DNA of 64,000 nt from Actomonas sp051209155 (lineage in GTDB: Bacteria > Verrucomicrobiota > Verrucomicrobiia > Opitutales > Opitutaceae), in the NCBI GenBank assembly GCA_051209155.1, contig JBPJGB010000003.1. One strand, 5' to 3'. Under the pieces are notes generated by a model, which worked only from the letters and a program-made list of their open reading frames with translations, had not been told where the DNA came from and searched no databases. Below, one piece after another: positions 18,100 through 26,841 of this stretch; the first letter of the stretch is position 1, and every line of letters begins with the position of its first letter. A program made the translations under genes and the position numbers.

Positions 18100-19048
18100 C
18101 GGCCTGATCCGTGACCGCCGTCGGGGCCGCTTCAACGCGGCGCCATCGCTTGGCGATCGCCGTGCCGCCCCACACCGCGGCGAAAATCGTCGCACCCGCG
18201 ACCACCATGGCCGCACCGATGGAGCATTCCAACCACACGCCGAGGCCCACGCCCAACCACGCACTGAGTAACGCGTGCCCGATCGCGATCCCATGCATCA
18301 GGGCGAGCCGCCGCGTGAGCAACGACGCGGTCGCCCCCGGGAGGATGAGCATGGCAATGACCAAAATCGCGCCCACAGCCTCGAACGCACTCACCACCAC
18401 GACCGAGAGGACCGCCATCAACCCGTGATGAACCCACGCCGGATTCACCCCGATCGCGCGCGCCAATCCATCATCAAACGAGGCCACCAACAGTTCCTTG
18501 TAAAAGGCGATCACCAACAACACCACCCCCAGAAACACGCCGCCCATCCGCACGACCGAAACCGGCCCCAGCACGATTCCGCCCCACTCCACCATCGGCT
18601 CCAACGGCACGAAGGCGATCTCGCCGTAGAGCACGCACTCGGCGTCCAAATCCACCTGATTGCTGTAAAGCGCGGTCAACAACACCCCCACCGCAAAGAG
18701 GGTCGAAAACGCGATGCCGATCGCGGCATCCTGTTTGACCCGCGTGCGGCGGTGGATCGCCTCGATGATCAGGGTTGTGGCCACCCCGGCCGCCAGCGCC
18801 CCGGCGAACATCGGCGCCGTGCCGCGGCTGCCCGACCACAGGAACGCGATCACCAACCCGGGCAGCACACTGTGACTCACCGCGTCGCCCATCAGCGCCA
18901 TGCGCCGGAGGATGAGATAGTTCCCCACCAAACCGCAGCCCGCGGTCACCAGAAAGCCCATCAGGCCGATCCAGCCATACAACGCCAGGTCCACGGTCCA
19001 GGGAGCCACGAACACCTGATAAAAATCGAACGTTGGTAGCAGATTCAT
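18089..19048 (-). CDS. Metal ABC transporter permease (ABC-3 family, YtgD/TroD-like)
   Basis: This 319-residue inner-membrane permease of the Zn/Mn/Fe ABC-3 family has about eight or nine membrane helices. It has the family motifs NYLILRRMALMGDAVSHSVLPG, RVKQDAAIGIAFSTLFAVGVLL, SFDDGLARAIGVNP and AVGAILVIAMLILPGATA. It is the last gene of a four-gene operon, and its ATG overlaps the stop of the permease-repressor fusion in an ATGA. It would form the membrane channel together with that fused permease, energised by the ATPase encoded two genes upstream. Confidence 0.92.
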   Translation of the reverse strand: MNLLPTFDFYQVFVAPWTVDLALYGWIGLMGFLVTAGCGLVGNYLILRRMALMGDAVSHSVLPGLVIAFLWSGSRGTAPMFAGALAAGVATTLIIEAIHRRTRVKQDAAIGIAFSTLFAVGVLLTALYSNQVDLDAECVLYGEIAFVPLEPMVEWGGIVLGPVSVVRMGGVFLGVVLLVIAFYKELLVASFDDGLARAIGVNPAWVHHGLMAVLSVVVVSAFEAVGAILVIAMLILPGATASLLTRRLALMHGIAIGHALLSAWLGVGLGVWLECSIGAAMVVAGATIFAAVWGGTAIAKRWRRVEAAPTAVTDQAVSG

Positions 19049-20490
19049 GGAGACGTTCCCTCCCGTCGGTTTTCCTCGGGGCCGTGGATGTCCCGCGGCC
19101 CGGGAATGGACCGCCCGTGCGGATCGACCGTCGCGTAGTTGAGCCGCCGTTCCAGACTGCGCACCACCTCTTCCCCCAACACGTGTTCGATCTTCTCCGC
19201 GTCATCGTGCACATGATCGGGCGCGATGTTCGCGGAGTTGGTGAGATACAGCTCCCAGAGTCGGTGATTGCGCACAATCTCTGCCGCCCGTTGCCGGCCT
19301 TCCGGTGTGAAATAGACGACGTCGCGATCGATCGACGCCAAGCCGTGCCGATGCAGGCGACGCGCCCGCTCCATCACTTCGTCCAGGGTTTCACGCCGGC
19401 GCTCCGCCAACTCGCGGAACGTCACGCCCACATCCCGAAATCCGCCGTCCTCCCACACGTGATACAAGGCCTTCAGGGTATTTTCCCGTTCAGTGCGCGC
19501 CGCACTCTGACGGTGCCGCCACCAGCGGGCGATCACCCCATGTTTGGGGCCAAAAAAATACGCCGCGGTGAACACCGTCGAGGCACCGATCACCATCAAG
19601 GGCCCGGTCGGCAACCCCCGCCCCACAAAGGAAAAGAACGCTCCCGTCAACCCGGCCAGAACGCCAAAGCCTGCCGCCAGCAGCAACATCCGGTGGAGCC
19701 GATCCGTGAGCAGGTAGGCCGTGGCCGCCGGCGTGATCAGCATGGCCGAAACCAGCACCACCCCCACCGCCTGCAACGCGATCACCGTGGCCGCTGCCAG
19801 GACCAACATGAGCCCGTGGTGGATCCACTGCGCCGGCATCCCGCAGGACCGGGCAAAGCCGCCGTCAAAACTCGTCGTAAGCAGTTCCTTGTAAAACAGG
19901 GTGACCAGTCCCACCGCCGCCACCGTGACCACCGCCATCAAGGCCACATCGTCTCCCCCCAAGGCCGCCGCCTGCCCGAACAAAAACTTGTCCAAGCCAC
20001 TTTTGTTGCCCGTCGGCAGCCGTTGAATCATCGTCACCAAACAAATCCCCGCCGCGAAGAACGACGCCAACACCAGGCCCAGCGCCGTGTCTTCCTTCAG
20101 CCGCGTGGTGCGCGTTATGGCAGTCACCAGCGCCGTGCCCGCCAGTCCCGCGATGACCGCACCGACGAAGATCGCCCACGGATCCTTGGTCATGTTCCAC
20201 AGGAATCCCAGCGCGACGCCGGGCAGCACCGCATGCGACAGGGCATCGCCCACCAAAGCCATCCGGCGCACCACGATGAAACTCCCCAGCAGGCCGCAGC
20301 TCAATCCGAGCAACACCGATCCCGCGAGCGCGTAACGGAGGGAGGGATCCCGCAGACTGAAAAAACGGACCAGTTGCTCGGACCACGTGGTTTCCGCCAC
20401 CGATTGCACGCTCGCCGCCCACACCGGACTGGCCAGCAGACCGAGCAACACAAGCCACCGACCGGCATGCCTGATCCCGCGCCTGCTCAT
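19045..20490 (-). CDS. Metal ABC permease fused to a DtxR/MntR-type repressor (YtgCR-like)
   Basis: The 481-residue protein joins two functions. Residues 1-325 are an ABC-3 permease with a signal-like N-terminus, then SFIVVRRMALVGDALSHAVLP, RLKEDTALGLVLASFFAAGI and AVGVVLVSAMLITPAATAYL. Residues about 333-395 are a winged helix (VTFRELAERRRETLDEVMERARRL), and 400-465 a DtxR metal-binding/dimerisation domain. Its ligand residues are His409, Glu413, His428, Glu432, Glu435 and His436. Glu432 occupies the position that is Glu in MntR and Cys in DtxR. The same order is known from chlamydial YtgCR, where proteolysis frees the repressor. It overlaps both neighbours by ATGA junctions. Longer in-frame starts run over the ATPase gene and are rejected. 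Confidence 0.92.
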   Translation of the reverse strand: MSRRGIRHAGRWLVLLGLLASPVWAASVQSVAETTWSEQLVRFFSLRDPSLRYALAGSVLLGLSCGLLGSFIVVRRMALVGDALSHAVLPGVALGFLWNMTKDPWAIFVGAVIAGLAGTALVTAITRTTRLKEDTALGLVLASFFAAGICLVTMIQRLPTGNKSGLDKFLFGQAAALGGDDVALMAVVTVAAVGLVTLFYKELLTTSFDGGFARSCGMPAQWIHHGLMLVLAAATVIALQAVGVVLVSAMLITPAATAYLLTDRLHRMLLLAAGFGVLAGLTGAFFSFVGRGLPTGPLMVIGASTVFTAAYFFGPKHGVIARWWRHRQSAARTERENTLKALYHVWEDGGFRDVGVTFRELAERRRETLDEVMERARRLHRHGLASIDRDVVYFTPEGRQRAAEIVRNHRLWELYLTNSANIAPDHVHDDAEKIEHVLGEEVVRSLERRLNYATVDPHGRSIPGPRDIHGPEENRREGTSP

Positions 20491-21272
20491 GGATGGCGAT
20501 GTTCCCCGGCCCCGAGCACCGTCGCGACTTCCGACAAGATCGTCAGCCGGCCACCGTAGGTCTTCTGCAGCTTTTCGGCCGTGAACACTTCGGCGGTGGG
20601 ACCAAAGGCCACCACGTTCATGTTCAACAGGAGCAGCGAGTCGAAATACTGTTTCGCCGTCGGCAGGTCGTGATGCACCACAATGAGGGTTTTGCCCTGA
20701 TCGCGCAGATCGCGCAGCACATTGACGATCGCGGCCTCGGTGGCCGCGTCGACCCCCGCGAAGGGCTCGTCCATAAAATAAAGGTCCGCCTGCTGCGCCA
20801 AGGCCCGGGCCAGGAACACCCGTTGCTGCTGACCGCCGGAAAGGTTGGAGATCTGGCGATTCGCGTAGGGTAACATTTTCACCCGATCGAGGCAGTCGCG
20901 CGCCACCTCCCGGTCCGCCGCCGAGGGCCGGCGCAGCAACCCGAGACGACCGTAACGCCCCATCAGCACCACATCCATGACGTTGACCGGAAAATCCCAA
21001 TCCACCGATTCGCGCTGCGGCACGTAACCCACACGCGTCGGCACCTCCTTGAGCGGACGGCCAAAGGCTTTCACCCAACCACTCTGCAAGGGCAACAGCC
21101 CCATGCAGGCCTTGATCAGAGTGGATTTGCCGGCGCCATTCGGACCGATGACCCCGATCAACTGGCCCGGCGGCACCTCCAGATCCACGCCCCACAGCAC
21201 GGGCTTTTTGTGGTAGGCCACCGTAAGATCGTGGATCTCCAGCGGCACCGCGGAATGCGACAAGTCGCTCAT
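20487..21272 (-). CDS. Metal ABC transporter ATP-binding protein (YtgB/TroB-like)
   Basis: This 261-residue ATPase has the Walker A motif GPNGAGKST, the Q-loop (VPQRESVDWDFP, the Mn/Zn-transporter type), the signature NLSGGQQQRVFLARAL, Walker B LYFMDEPFAG and the switch His in IVVHHD. It powers the two ABC-3 permeases encoded downstream. Both ends overlap neighbouring genes by ATGA junctions, so stoichiometry is probably kept by translational coupling. Confidence 0.95.
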   Translation of the reverse strand: MSDLSHSAVPLEIHDLTVAYHKKPVLWGVDLEVPPGQLIGVIGPNGAGKSTLIKACMGLLPLQSGWVKAFGRPLKEVPTRVGYVPQRESVDWDFPVNVMDVVLMGRYGRLGLLRRPSAADREVARDCLDRVKMLPYANRQISNLSGGQQQRVFLARALAQQADLYFMDEPFAGVDAATEAAIVNVLRDLRDQGKTLIVVHHDLPTAKQYFDSLLLLNMNVVAFGPTAEVFTAEKLQKTYGGRLTILSEVATVLGAGEHRHP

Positions 21273-22198
21273 TTCAGCGCCTCTACAATCGTCGTGAGGT
21301 TATGCTTCACCATGCCTTCATAAGACCCCAAGTCGTAGCCATTTTCAATCTGTCCGGGTGTGCCCATCGCATCAGAAAAGAGTTCACCGCCGATCACGAC
21401 GCCGGCGTCGGCCGCGATACGCTCGATCGTGGCCGGCGGCACACTCGACTCGACGAACACCGCCTTGATCTTTCGTTCCCTGATGAAGTCGACCAATGCC
21501 GCCACATCCGCCAGCGCCGCTTCGCTGACCGTCGAGATGCCCTGCAGCCCCACCACTTGAAAACCGTAAGCCCGCCCAAAGTAACTGTAGGCGTCGTGAC
21601 TGGTCACGAGAATCCGCCGCTCCACCGGCAGCTCCGCCGCTTTGGCCGAGGCCCAGGCGTGCAGCTCCGCCAAGTCCCGTCGCGCCTGTTCCCCGTTGGC
21701 AGCAAAGGTGGGCGCATGGTCAGGCGCCGCCGCCGAAAGTCCCGCGACCACGACGTCGATGCAACGTGACCAAAGCTGGATGTCGAACCAGAGATGCGGA
21801 TCCGGATGCCCGGAGCTATCCTCCGGATGCAGCAAAATGGACTCCGGCAACGACTCCGTGATCGCATGCACTTGGCGCCCCGCCCGCGCCATTCGCTCGA
21901 AGACGTCGGTCATTTTTCCCTCGAGAAAGAGCCCGTTGTAAAACACCACATCGGCGCGCTGCAACTTGCGCACATCTGCCGCGGTGGCCTTGTAGAGGTG
22001 CGGATCCACGCCCGGGCCCATCAGCGATTCGACCTGCACCCGGTCACCACCCACCCGCGCAGCCAGATCGCCGACCATCCCAGTGGTGGCCACCACCCGC
22101 AACGTTTCGCCGCGCAAAGTCGACCAACCCACGCAAAGGCACAGCGCAGCAGCGAGGCAACCGCGGACCGCTTTCAAAGAGGGGCGAAGGTTATTCAT
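21269..22198 (-). CDS. Metal ABC transporter substrate-binding protein (cluster A-I, TroA/YtgA-like)
   Basis: This 309-residue periplasmic protein has a signal peptide (GCLAAALCLCVGWSTLRG). The expected ligands are present: His in GPGVDPHLYKATAADV, His in HPDPHLWFDIQLW, Glu in VFVESSVPPATIERIA and Asp in GELFSDAMG. This His-His-Glu-Asp set is typical of Mn/Fe-binding members, whereas Zn members usually have a third His and a His-rich loop, which is absent here. The start MNNLRPS is preferred because a longer in-frame start extends into the operator region. It is the first gene of the operon. Confidence 0.93.
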   Translation of the reverse strand: MNNLRPSLKAVRGCLAAALCLCVGWSTLRGETLRVVATTGMVGDLAARVGGDRVQVESLMGPGVDPHLYKATAADVRKLQRADVVFYNGLFLEGKMTDVFERMARAGRQVHAITESLPESILLHPEDSSGHPDPHLWFDIQLWSRCIDVVVAGLSAAAPDHAPTFAANGEQARRDLAELHAWASAKAAELPVERRILVTSHDAYSYFGRAYGFQVVGLQGISTVSEAALADVAALVDFIRERKIKAVFVESSVPPATIERIAADAGVVIGGELFSDAMGTPGQIENGYDLGSYEGMVKHNLTTIVEALK

Positions 22199-22242
22199 CA
22201 CCTCGCACCGAATCCATCGCACATATATCGTCAAGTAATATT

Positions 22243-22258
22243 ATTAGCCTTGCCTAAT
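22243..22258. promoter_or_regulatory. DtxR/MntR-like operator palindrome
   Basis: ATTAGCCTTGCCTAAT has perfect five-base arms (ATTAG and CTAAT). On the other strand it reads ATTAGGCAAGGCTAAT, close to the TTAGGnnAGnCTAA core bound by DtxR-family repressors. It sits in an AT-rich stretch between the metal operon and a divergent iron-type permease gene and could control both. The only visible candidate regulator is the repressor domain fused to the permease in the same operon. Confidence 0.6.
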
Positions 22259-22319
22259 TTTACTCGTTCCCAGCTTACGGCTTGCTCAGCCGAAACCGCG
22301 CCAAACAAACTCCGCCCCC

Positions 22320-24014
22320 ATGTCGCAGGGGTTTGCCCGTATCGTCTTCGCCGTCACCGCCGCCTTTTTTGCGGCTTTCTTTGTGTGGCCGATCTTTCAA
22401 ATCCTGAAGGGCGGCTTCGTTGATGCCGACGGCCACATCACCCTTTCCTACCTCACCGCGCTGCTCCAAGACCCCGTCTACCTGATGGGCCTCGCCAACT
22501 CCTTCCTGTTGGCCTGCGCGACGACCAGCATCGCGTTCCTCATCGCCATCCCGCTGGCCTTCCTGTCGGACCGTTTCAACTTCCCGCTCAAGGCTGCCCT
22601 CAGCTCCGTCGTGCTCATCCCGATGATCCTGCCGCCTTTCGTCGGCGCCATCGGCATCAAACAAATCTTCGGGCAATACGGCGCACTCAACGCCGCGATC
22701 ATCGGCCTTGGCCTGCGGCCGGACGGCTGGGCCTTTGACTGGTTCGCCGCCAACCGCTTTTGGGGCATCGCCTGCGTGCAGGCCCTCTCGCTCTACCCGA
22801 TCGTCTACCTCAACGCAGTCGCCGCCCTCGCCAACATCGATCCGGCCATGGAAGAAGCCGCCGAGAACCTCGGCTGTCGGGGACTGCGGCGCTTCTTTAA
22901 GATTACCCTGCCCTTGATTCGTCCGGGCCTCTTCGCTGGCGGCACCATTGTGTTTATCTGGGCCTTCACCGAACTCGGCGTTCCGCTCATCTTCGATTAC
23001 CCGCGCGTGACCTCGGTGCAGATTTTCTACGGCCTCAAGGAAATCGGCGGCAACCCCTTCCCCTACACCCTCGTCGCCGTGATGCTCACCTGCACGGTCG
23101 CCCTCTACGCCCTCGGCAAGGGTCTCTTCGGGCGCAAGGCCCACGCCATGATGGCCAAGGCCACCAGCACGGGCGGCCCCCGCAAACTCGGCGGCACCAA
23201 AGGTTGGCTCTGCACCGGCCTGTTTGTCGCAGTGACCCTGGCGGCCGTCACCCCGCACATCGGCGTCGTCTTGGTCTCGTTCGCCTCCGACTGGTATGGT
23301 TCGGTGCTGCCGAACTCGTTCACGCTGCAGAACTACGAAATCGCCCTCGGGCACGGCCTCACCGTGCCAGCCATCGCCAATTCACTGAAGTTTGCCAGCA
23401 TCTCGACCATCGTCGACGTCGTGCTCGGTATCGCCATCGCCTATGTGGTGGTGCGCTCCAAGATTCGCGGCCGCCAGATTCTCGACTTCCTCTCCATGCT
23501 GCCGCTCGCCGTGCCCGGCCTCGTGCTCGCCTTCGGTTACCTCGCCATGAGCCAGGAGGGTCGTTTCTTCGACTTCCTCAATCCGATCGAAAACCCGACC
23601 TTCCTGCTGATCATCGCCTATTCGGTCCGGCGCCTGCCCTACGTCGTGCGTTCCGCCACGGCCGGTTTCCAACAAACCAGCGAAACCCTCGAAGAGGCCG
23701 CGCAAAACCTTGGCTGTCCGCCGCTCAAGGCCACCGCCAAGGTCACCCTGCCGCTCATCGCCGCCAACCTCATCGCCGGTGGACTGCTGGCCTTTGCCTT
23801 CGCCATGCTCGAGGTATCCGATTCGTTGATACTCGCCCAAAAGCAGGCCTTCTACCCGATCACCAAGGCCATCCTGGAACTCTTCCAGCTGCTCGGCGAC
23901 GGCAAGTTCATCGCCAGTGCCCTCGGCGTCTGGGCCATGGCCTTCCTTGGCGTCACCATCGTCGGCATGAGCCTCTTGCTCGGCAAGAAGCTCGGCGCCA
24001 TCTTCCGCGTCTGA
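22320..24014 (+). CDS. Fbp-type (iron/phosphonate) ABC transporter double permease
   Basis: This 564-residue membrane protein is two fused binding-protein-dependent permease domains, each with about six helices. Each has an EAA loop: EEAAENLGCRGLRRFFKITL and EEAAQNLGCPPLKATAKVTL. This duplicated form is typical of ferric-iron (FbpB/SfuB/AfuB) and 2-aminoethylphosphonate transporters. The divergent Mn/Fe operon and the DtxR-like palindrome upstream favour iron. No matching ATPase or binding protein follows; the next gene is a drug/metabolite transporter, so partners must be encoded elsewhere. Confidence 0.85.
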   Translation: MSQGFARIVFAVTAAFFAAFFVWPIFQILKGGFVDADGHITLSYLTALLQDPVYLMGLANSFLLACATTSIAFLIAIPLAFLSDRFNFPLKAALSSVVLIPMILPPFVGAIGIKQIFGQYGALNAAIIGLGLRPDGWAFDWFAANRFWGIACVQALSLYPIVYLNAVAALANIDPAMEEAAENLGCRGLRRFFKITLPLIRPGLFAGGTIVFIWAFTELGVPLIFDYPRVTSVQIFYGLKEIGGNPFPYTLVAVMLTCTVALYALGKGLFGRKAHAMMAKATSTGGPRKLGGTKGWLCTGLFVAVTLAAVTPHIGVVLVSFASDWYGSVLPNSFTLQNYEIALGHGLTVPAIANSLKFASISTIVDVVLGIAIAYVVVRSKIRGRQILDFLSMLPLAVPGLVLAFGYLAMSQEGRFFDFLNPIENPTFLLIIAYSVRRLPYVVRSATAGFQQTSETLEEAAQNLGCPPLKATAKVTLPLIAANLIAGGLLAFAFAMLEVSDSLILAQKQAFYPITKAILELFQLLGDGKFIASALGVWAMAFLGVTIVGMSLLLGKKLGAIFRV

Positions 24015-24027
24015 TCACGCCGCGACG

Positions 24028-24891
24028 ATGGTTTACCTGATCGCCGTCTCCCTGCTCTGGGCCTTCTCCTTCGGATTAATCAAGACCAGCTTTGCGGACT
24101 TGGATTCCACCGGCGTTGCCACCGTCCGCCTGGTCCTCGCGTTGCTCGCCTTCCTGCCCTTCCTCAAGCCCAAGGCCGTGCCGCGTCCCGCCGTGCTCAC
24201 CTTCATGGCCATCGGCGCCGTGCAATTCGGCCTCATGTATGCGCTCTACATCGCGGCGTTTCGCTACCTGCAGGCCTACGAGGTCGTAATGCTGACGATC
24301 TTCACACCGATCTACGTCGTCCTCTTCGACGGAGCCCTCGCCGGCAGCCTGAACCGCCGCGCGCTGCTCGCCGCCGCCGTCGCCCTCGTCGGGGCCGGCG
24401 TGCTGAAGTGGCAGGGCGGCTTGAGTGCGAACGGCCTGCTGGGCGTCCTCCTGATGCAGAGCTCGAACCTCTGTTTTGCGATCGGTCAGATCGCCTACCA
24501 GCGCTACCGCAAACAATGGCAGCGCACCAGCGATGCCAGCATCTTCGCCTGGCTCTATGTCGGCGCGGTGATCGCCGCCGGCGGCGCCTCGGCCTTCATC
24601 ACCGATTGGTCCGCCTTCCGTCCCAGCGGCCCGCAATGGGCGGCTCTCGCGTATCTCGGAGTGCTGGCCTCGGGCGTCGGATTCTTCCTCTGGAATCTCG
24701 GCGCAACCAAAGTAAGTGCCGGCAGCCTCGCGGTCTTCAACAACCTCAAGATCCCCCTCGCCGTTGCCGTGGCGCTGCTCGTCTTTCGCGAAGAGGCCAG
24801 CCTGCCCCACCTCGCCGTGAGCTTTGCCCTGATGGGCGTCGCGCTTTATCTGACCGAAACGCGGTCCGCCGGCGCGACGCGATCCACCTAG
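24028..24891 (+). CDS. EamA/DMT-superfamily transporter
   Basis: The protein has 287 residues and ten predicted membrane helices arranged as two five-helix EamA repeats. The first begins LLWAFSFGLIKTSF and the second includes YLGVLASGVGFFLWNLGATKVSAG. The motif FLWNLGATKV near the end of the second repeat is typical of the amino-acid and metabolite exporters of this superfamily. The gene follows the iron-type permease by 13 bases, so it is probably co-transcribed, but the substrate is unknown. Its stop overlaps the convergent TPR gene by four bases. Confidence 0.85.
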   Translation: MVYLIAVSLLWAFSFGLIKTSFADLDSTGVATVRLVLALLAFLPFLKPKAVPRPAVLTFMAIGAVQFGLMYALYIAAFRYLQAYEVVMLTIFTPIYVVLFDGALAGSLNRRALLAAAVALVGAGVLKWQGGLSANGLLGVLLMQSSNLCFAIGQIAYQRYRKQWQRTSDASIFAWLYVGAVIAAGGASAFITDWSAFRPSGPQWAALAYLGVLASGVGFFLWNLGATKVSAGSLAVFNNLKIPLAVAVALLVFREEASLPHLAVSFALMGVALYLTETRSAGATRST

Positions 24892-25499
24892 TCGCGCAAC
24901 TTGTCGCGGAAGGAACCCGACGTGTTCCACCGCCCTTCCTGCATCGTCCGGGCCACACCCAGCGCACGCCGCGCCGCCGCCACGTCTCCGTCATGTGAAT
25001 ACTTCGCGCGCAGATCGTCCAACGCCTGCTCTGCCGCCTCAAACTCTCCGGCCTCCTGCAGCGCGCCGATCCAACTCAAGGCGAGCAGCTTGTTGCGCGG
25101 CGCCAACGCCGCCGCCGCACCGCGGGCAAAACAAACCGTGGCCGACCATCCCAGTGACGTCGCCACATCCGCCATCGCCACCAAAGCCGCGCAGGACCGC
25201 GGATTCTTCTCCACCTCGGCCGCAGCTTCTCGAAAACGGTCAATCCCATCGCCTGCCGCCCCGGTCTTGGTTCCCGACCGTGACAGCAACCCCTTCAAAC
25301 GGCTCCCCCAACCTCGCCCTTGCGTGCGGTGAGCCTCCCACCAAGTTGACCGCAGCTCGGCGCAACCCGGCGCTGCCGCCAATACGTCCCGCAACACCTC
25401 CGCCGCGTAGGCCGTGTCGCCTTGCGCCAACGCCTGCCGCGCTTTCAGCCCCAGGCTGCGCAACCGTTCATCGAGTGCGGCCAGCGGGACTTCTTTCAT
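24888..25499 (-). CDS. Small helical, TPR-like protein
   Basis: The 203-residue protein is Ala-rich and all-helical, with two or three degenerate TPR-like units (ALAQGDTAYAAEVLRDVLAAAPG and the later SWIGALQEAGEFEAAEQALDDL). No signal peptide or catalytic motif is seen, so it is probably a cytoplasmic adaptor. The ATG start is preferred to an in-frame TTG seven codons upstream that would overlap the end of glmM. It is the last gene of the trpD-glmM run on this strand. Confidence 0.65.
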   Translation of the reverse strand: MKEVPLAALDERLRSLGLKARQALAQGDTAYAAEVLRDVLAAAPGCAELRSTWWEAHRTQGRGWGSRLKGLLSRSGTKTGAAGDGIDRFREAAAEVEKNPRSCAALVAMADVATSLGWSATVCFARGAAAALAPRNKLLALSWIGALQEAGEFEAAEQALDDLRAKYSHDGDVAAARRALGVARTMQEGRWNTSGSFRDKLRD

Positions 25500-25512
25500 C
25501 GCGGCAAAGGTT

Positions 25513-26841
25513 TCAGTCAACCAACGTCAGGTCCTGTCCGGCGGAGGCCTCAAGTCGGCCATACGCCGCCGCCACCGTTGCCTCGTCGGGCCCTTCGACG
25601 AGCAACCGCAGTTTGGGCTCCGTGCCCGAGTAGCGCACCAACAGCCGACCCGACTCACCGAGCTCGGACTCCAGTTGGCGCATCGTTGCGGTGATGGTCG
25701 CACACTGGTCGAGGGGCCGCTTTTCCGCCACCCGCAACGCACCCGCCTGCTGCGGGAACTTGCGCAGCCCCCGCCGCAATTCGCTGAGCGGCCTGCCCGT
25801 CCGATGCATGACGCGCAGCACCCGCAACGCGGCGCCGAGCCCGTCACCGGTCGGCCCAATTTCGTCGCAAATCACATGACCGCTGGACTCCCCACCCAGC
25901 CCCGCGTTTTCGGCGCGCATGCGTTCACTCACGTAACGATCGCCGACGTCGGTCCGCAGCACGCGCCCGCCGGCCGCTTTCACCGCCGCATCAACACCCA
26001 GGTTGCTTTGCACCGTCACCACCAGCAGCTCGTTCCGCAATTCTCCGTGTGCCAACGCATCGGTGGCGAGAATCGTGAGCAACTCGTCGCCGTCCAAAAC
26101 CTCGCCCTGCTCGTCGCACATCACCACGCGGTCGCCATCCCCGTCGTGGGCGATGCCCAGACGCGCGTGATGCTCGCGAACAGCGCTGACCAAGGCCTGC
26201 GGATGTTCGCTGCCGAGCCCGGCGTTGATGTTCAGCCCGTCGGGCGAATCGCCCAATGCGATCACCTCCGCGCCCAGTTGGCGCAGCACCGCCGAACTCG
26301 TTTCCACCGTGGCGCCGTTCGCCGTATCGAGCGCGATGCGCCAGCCCGACAGCGCCCCCGCTGGCAACTGCTGCGCCAGGGCGGCGACATAGGCATCCTT
26401 CGCCGAGGCATCGCAGACCCCCTCCGCACTCGCTTCCGGCACCACCTCGGGCAGCGCCGCCTCGATCGCGAGTTCATCCGTATCCGTGAGCTTGATACCC
26501 TCGCGGCTGAAAAACTTGATACCGTTGTCCGCCGCCGGATTGTGCGAAGCCGTGATCATCACTCCCAACACCGCGTCACTCGCCGCAACCGCCCGCGAGA
26601 CCGCCGGGGTCGGCAGCACGCCGAGGTTGATCGGGGTCAATCCCGCCGCCGTCAACCCGCGGGCCGCGGCGGCTTGGAGCGCTGCGCCCGACGCCCGCGT
26701 GTCGCGACCGATGAGCACCCGACCGGAACCACCCGCCCATCTTCCCGCGGCGGCTGCAAGACGCGCAAAAAACGCCGAATTCACCAGTGGACCTTCGACC
26801 GGTCCACGCACGCCATCGGTGCCGAAGTAACGTCGTTTCAT
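25513..26841 (-). CDS. glmM: Phosphoglucosamine mutase
   Basis: GlmM converts glucosamine-6-phosphate to glucosamine-1-phosphate for UDP-GlcNAc, and so for peptidoglycan and LPS. The 442-residue protein starts MKRRYFGTDGVRG. It has the phosphoserine loop ITASHNPAADNG, the metal loop DGDGDRVV, the sugar-binding GGESSGHVI and the phosphate-binding RYSGTEPKLRLLVEG. The ATG overlaps the trpD stop in an ATGA. A longer in-frame start would run over trpD and is rejected. Confidence 0.95.
   Translation of the reverse strand: MKRRYFGTDGVRGPVEGPLVNSAFFARLAAAAGRWAGGSGRVLIGRDTRASGAALQAAAARGLTAAGLTPINLGVLPTPAVSRAVAASDAVLGVMITASHNPAADNGIKFFSREGIKLTDTDELAIEAALPEVVPEASAEGVCDASAKDAYVAALAQQLPAGALSGWRIALDTANGATVETSSAVLRQLGAEVIALGDSPDGLNINAGLGSEHPQALVSAVREHHARLGIAHDGDGDRVVMCDEQGEVLDGDELLTILATDALAHGELRNELLVVTVQSNLGVDAAVKAAGGRVLRTDVGDRYVSERMRAENAGLGGESSGHVICDEIGPTGDGLGAALRVLRVMHRTGRPLSELRRGLRKFPQQAGALRVAEKRPLDQCATITATMRQLESELGESGRLLVRYSGTEPKLRLLVEGPDEATVAAAYGRLEASAGQDLTLVD

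Noticed and set aside
20491..21195. In-frame upstream extension of the permease-repressor protein
   Set aside because: This part runs over the ATPase gene in another frame and has no membrane character; the ATGA start is clear.
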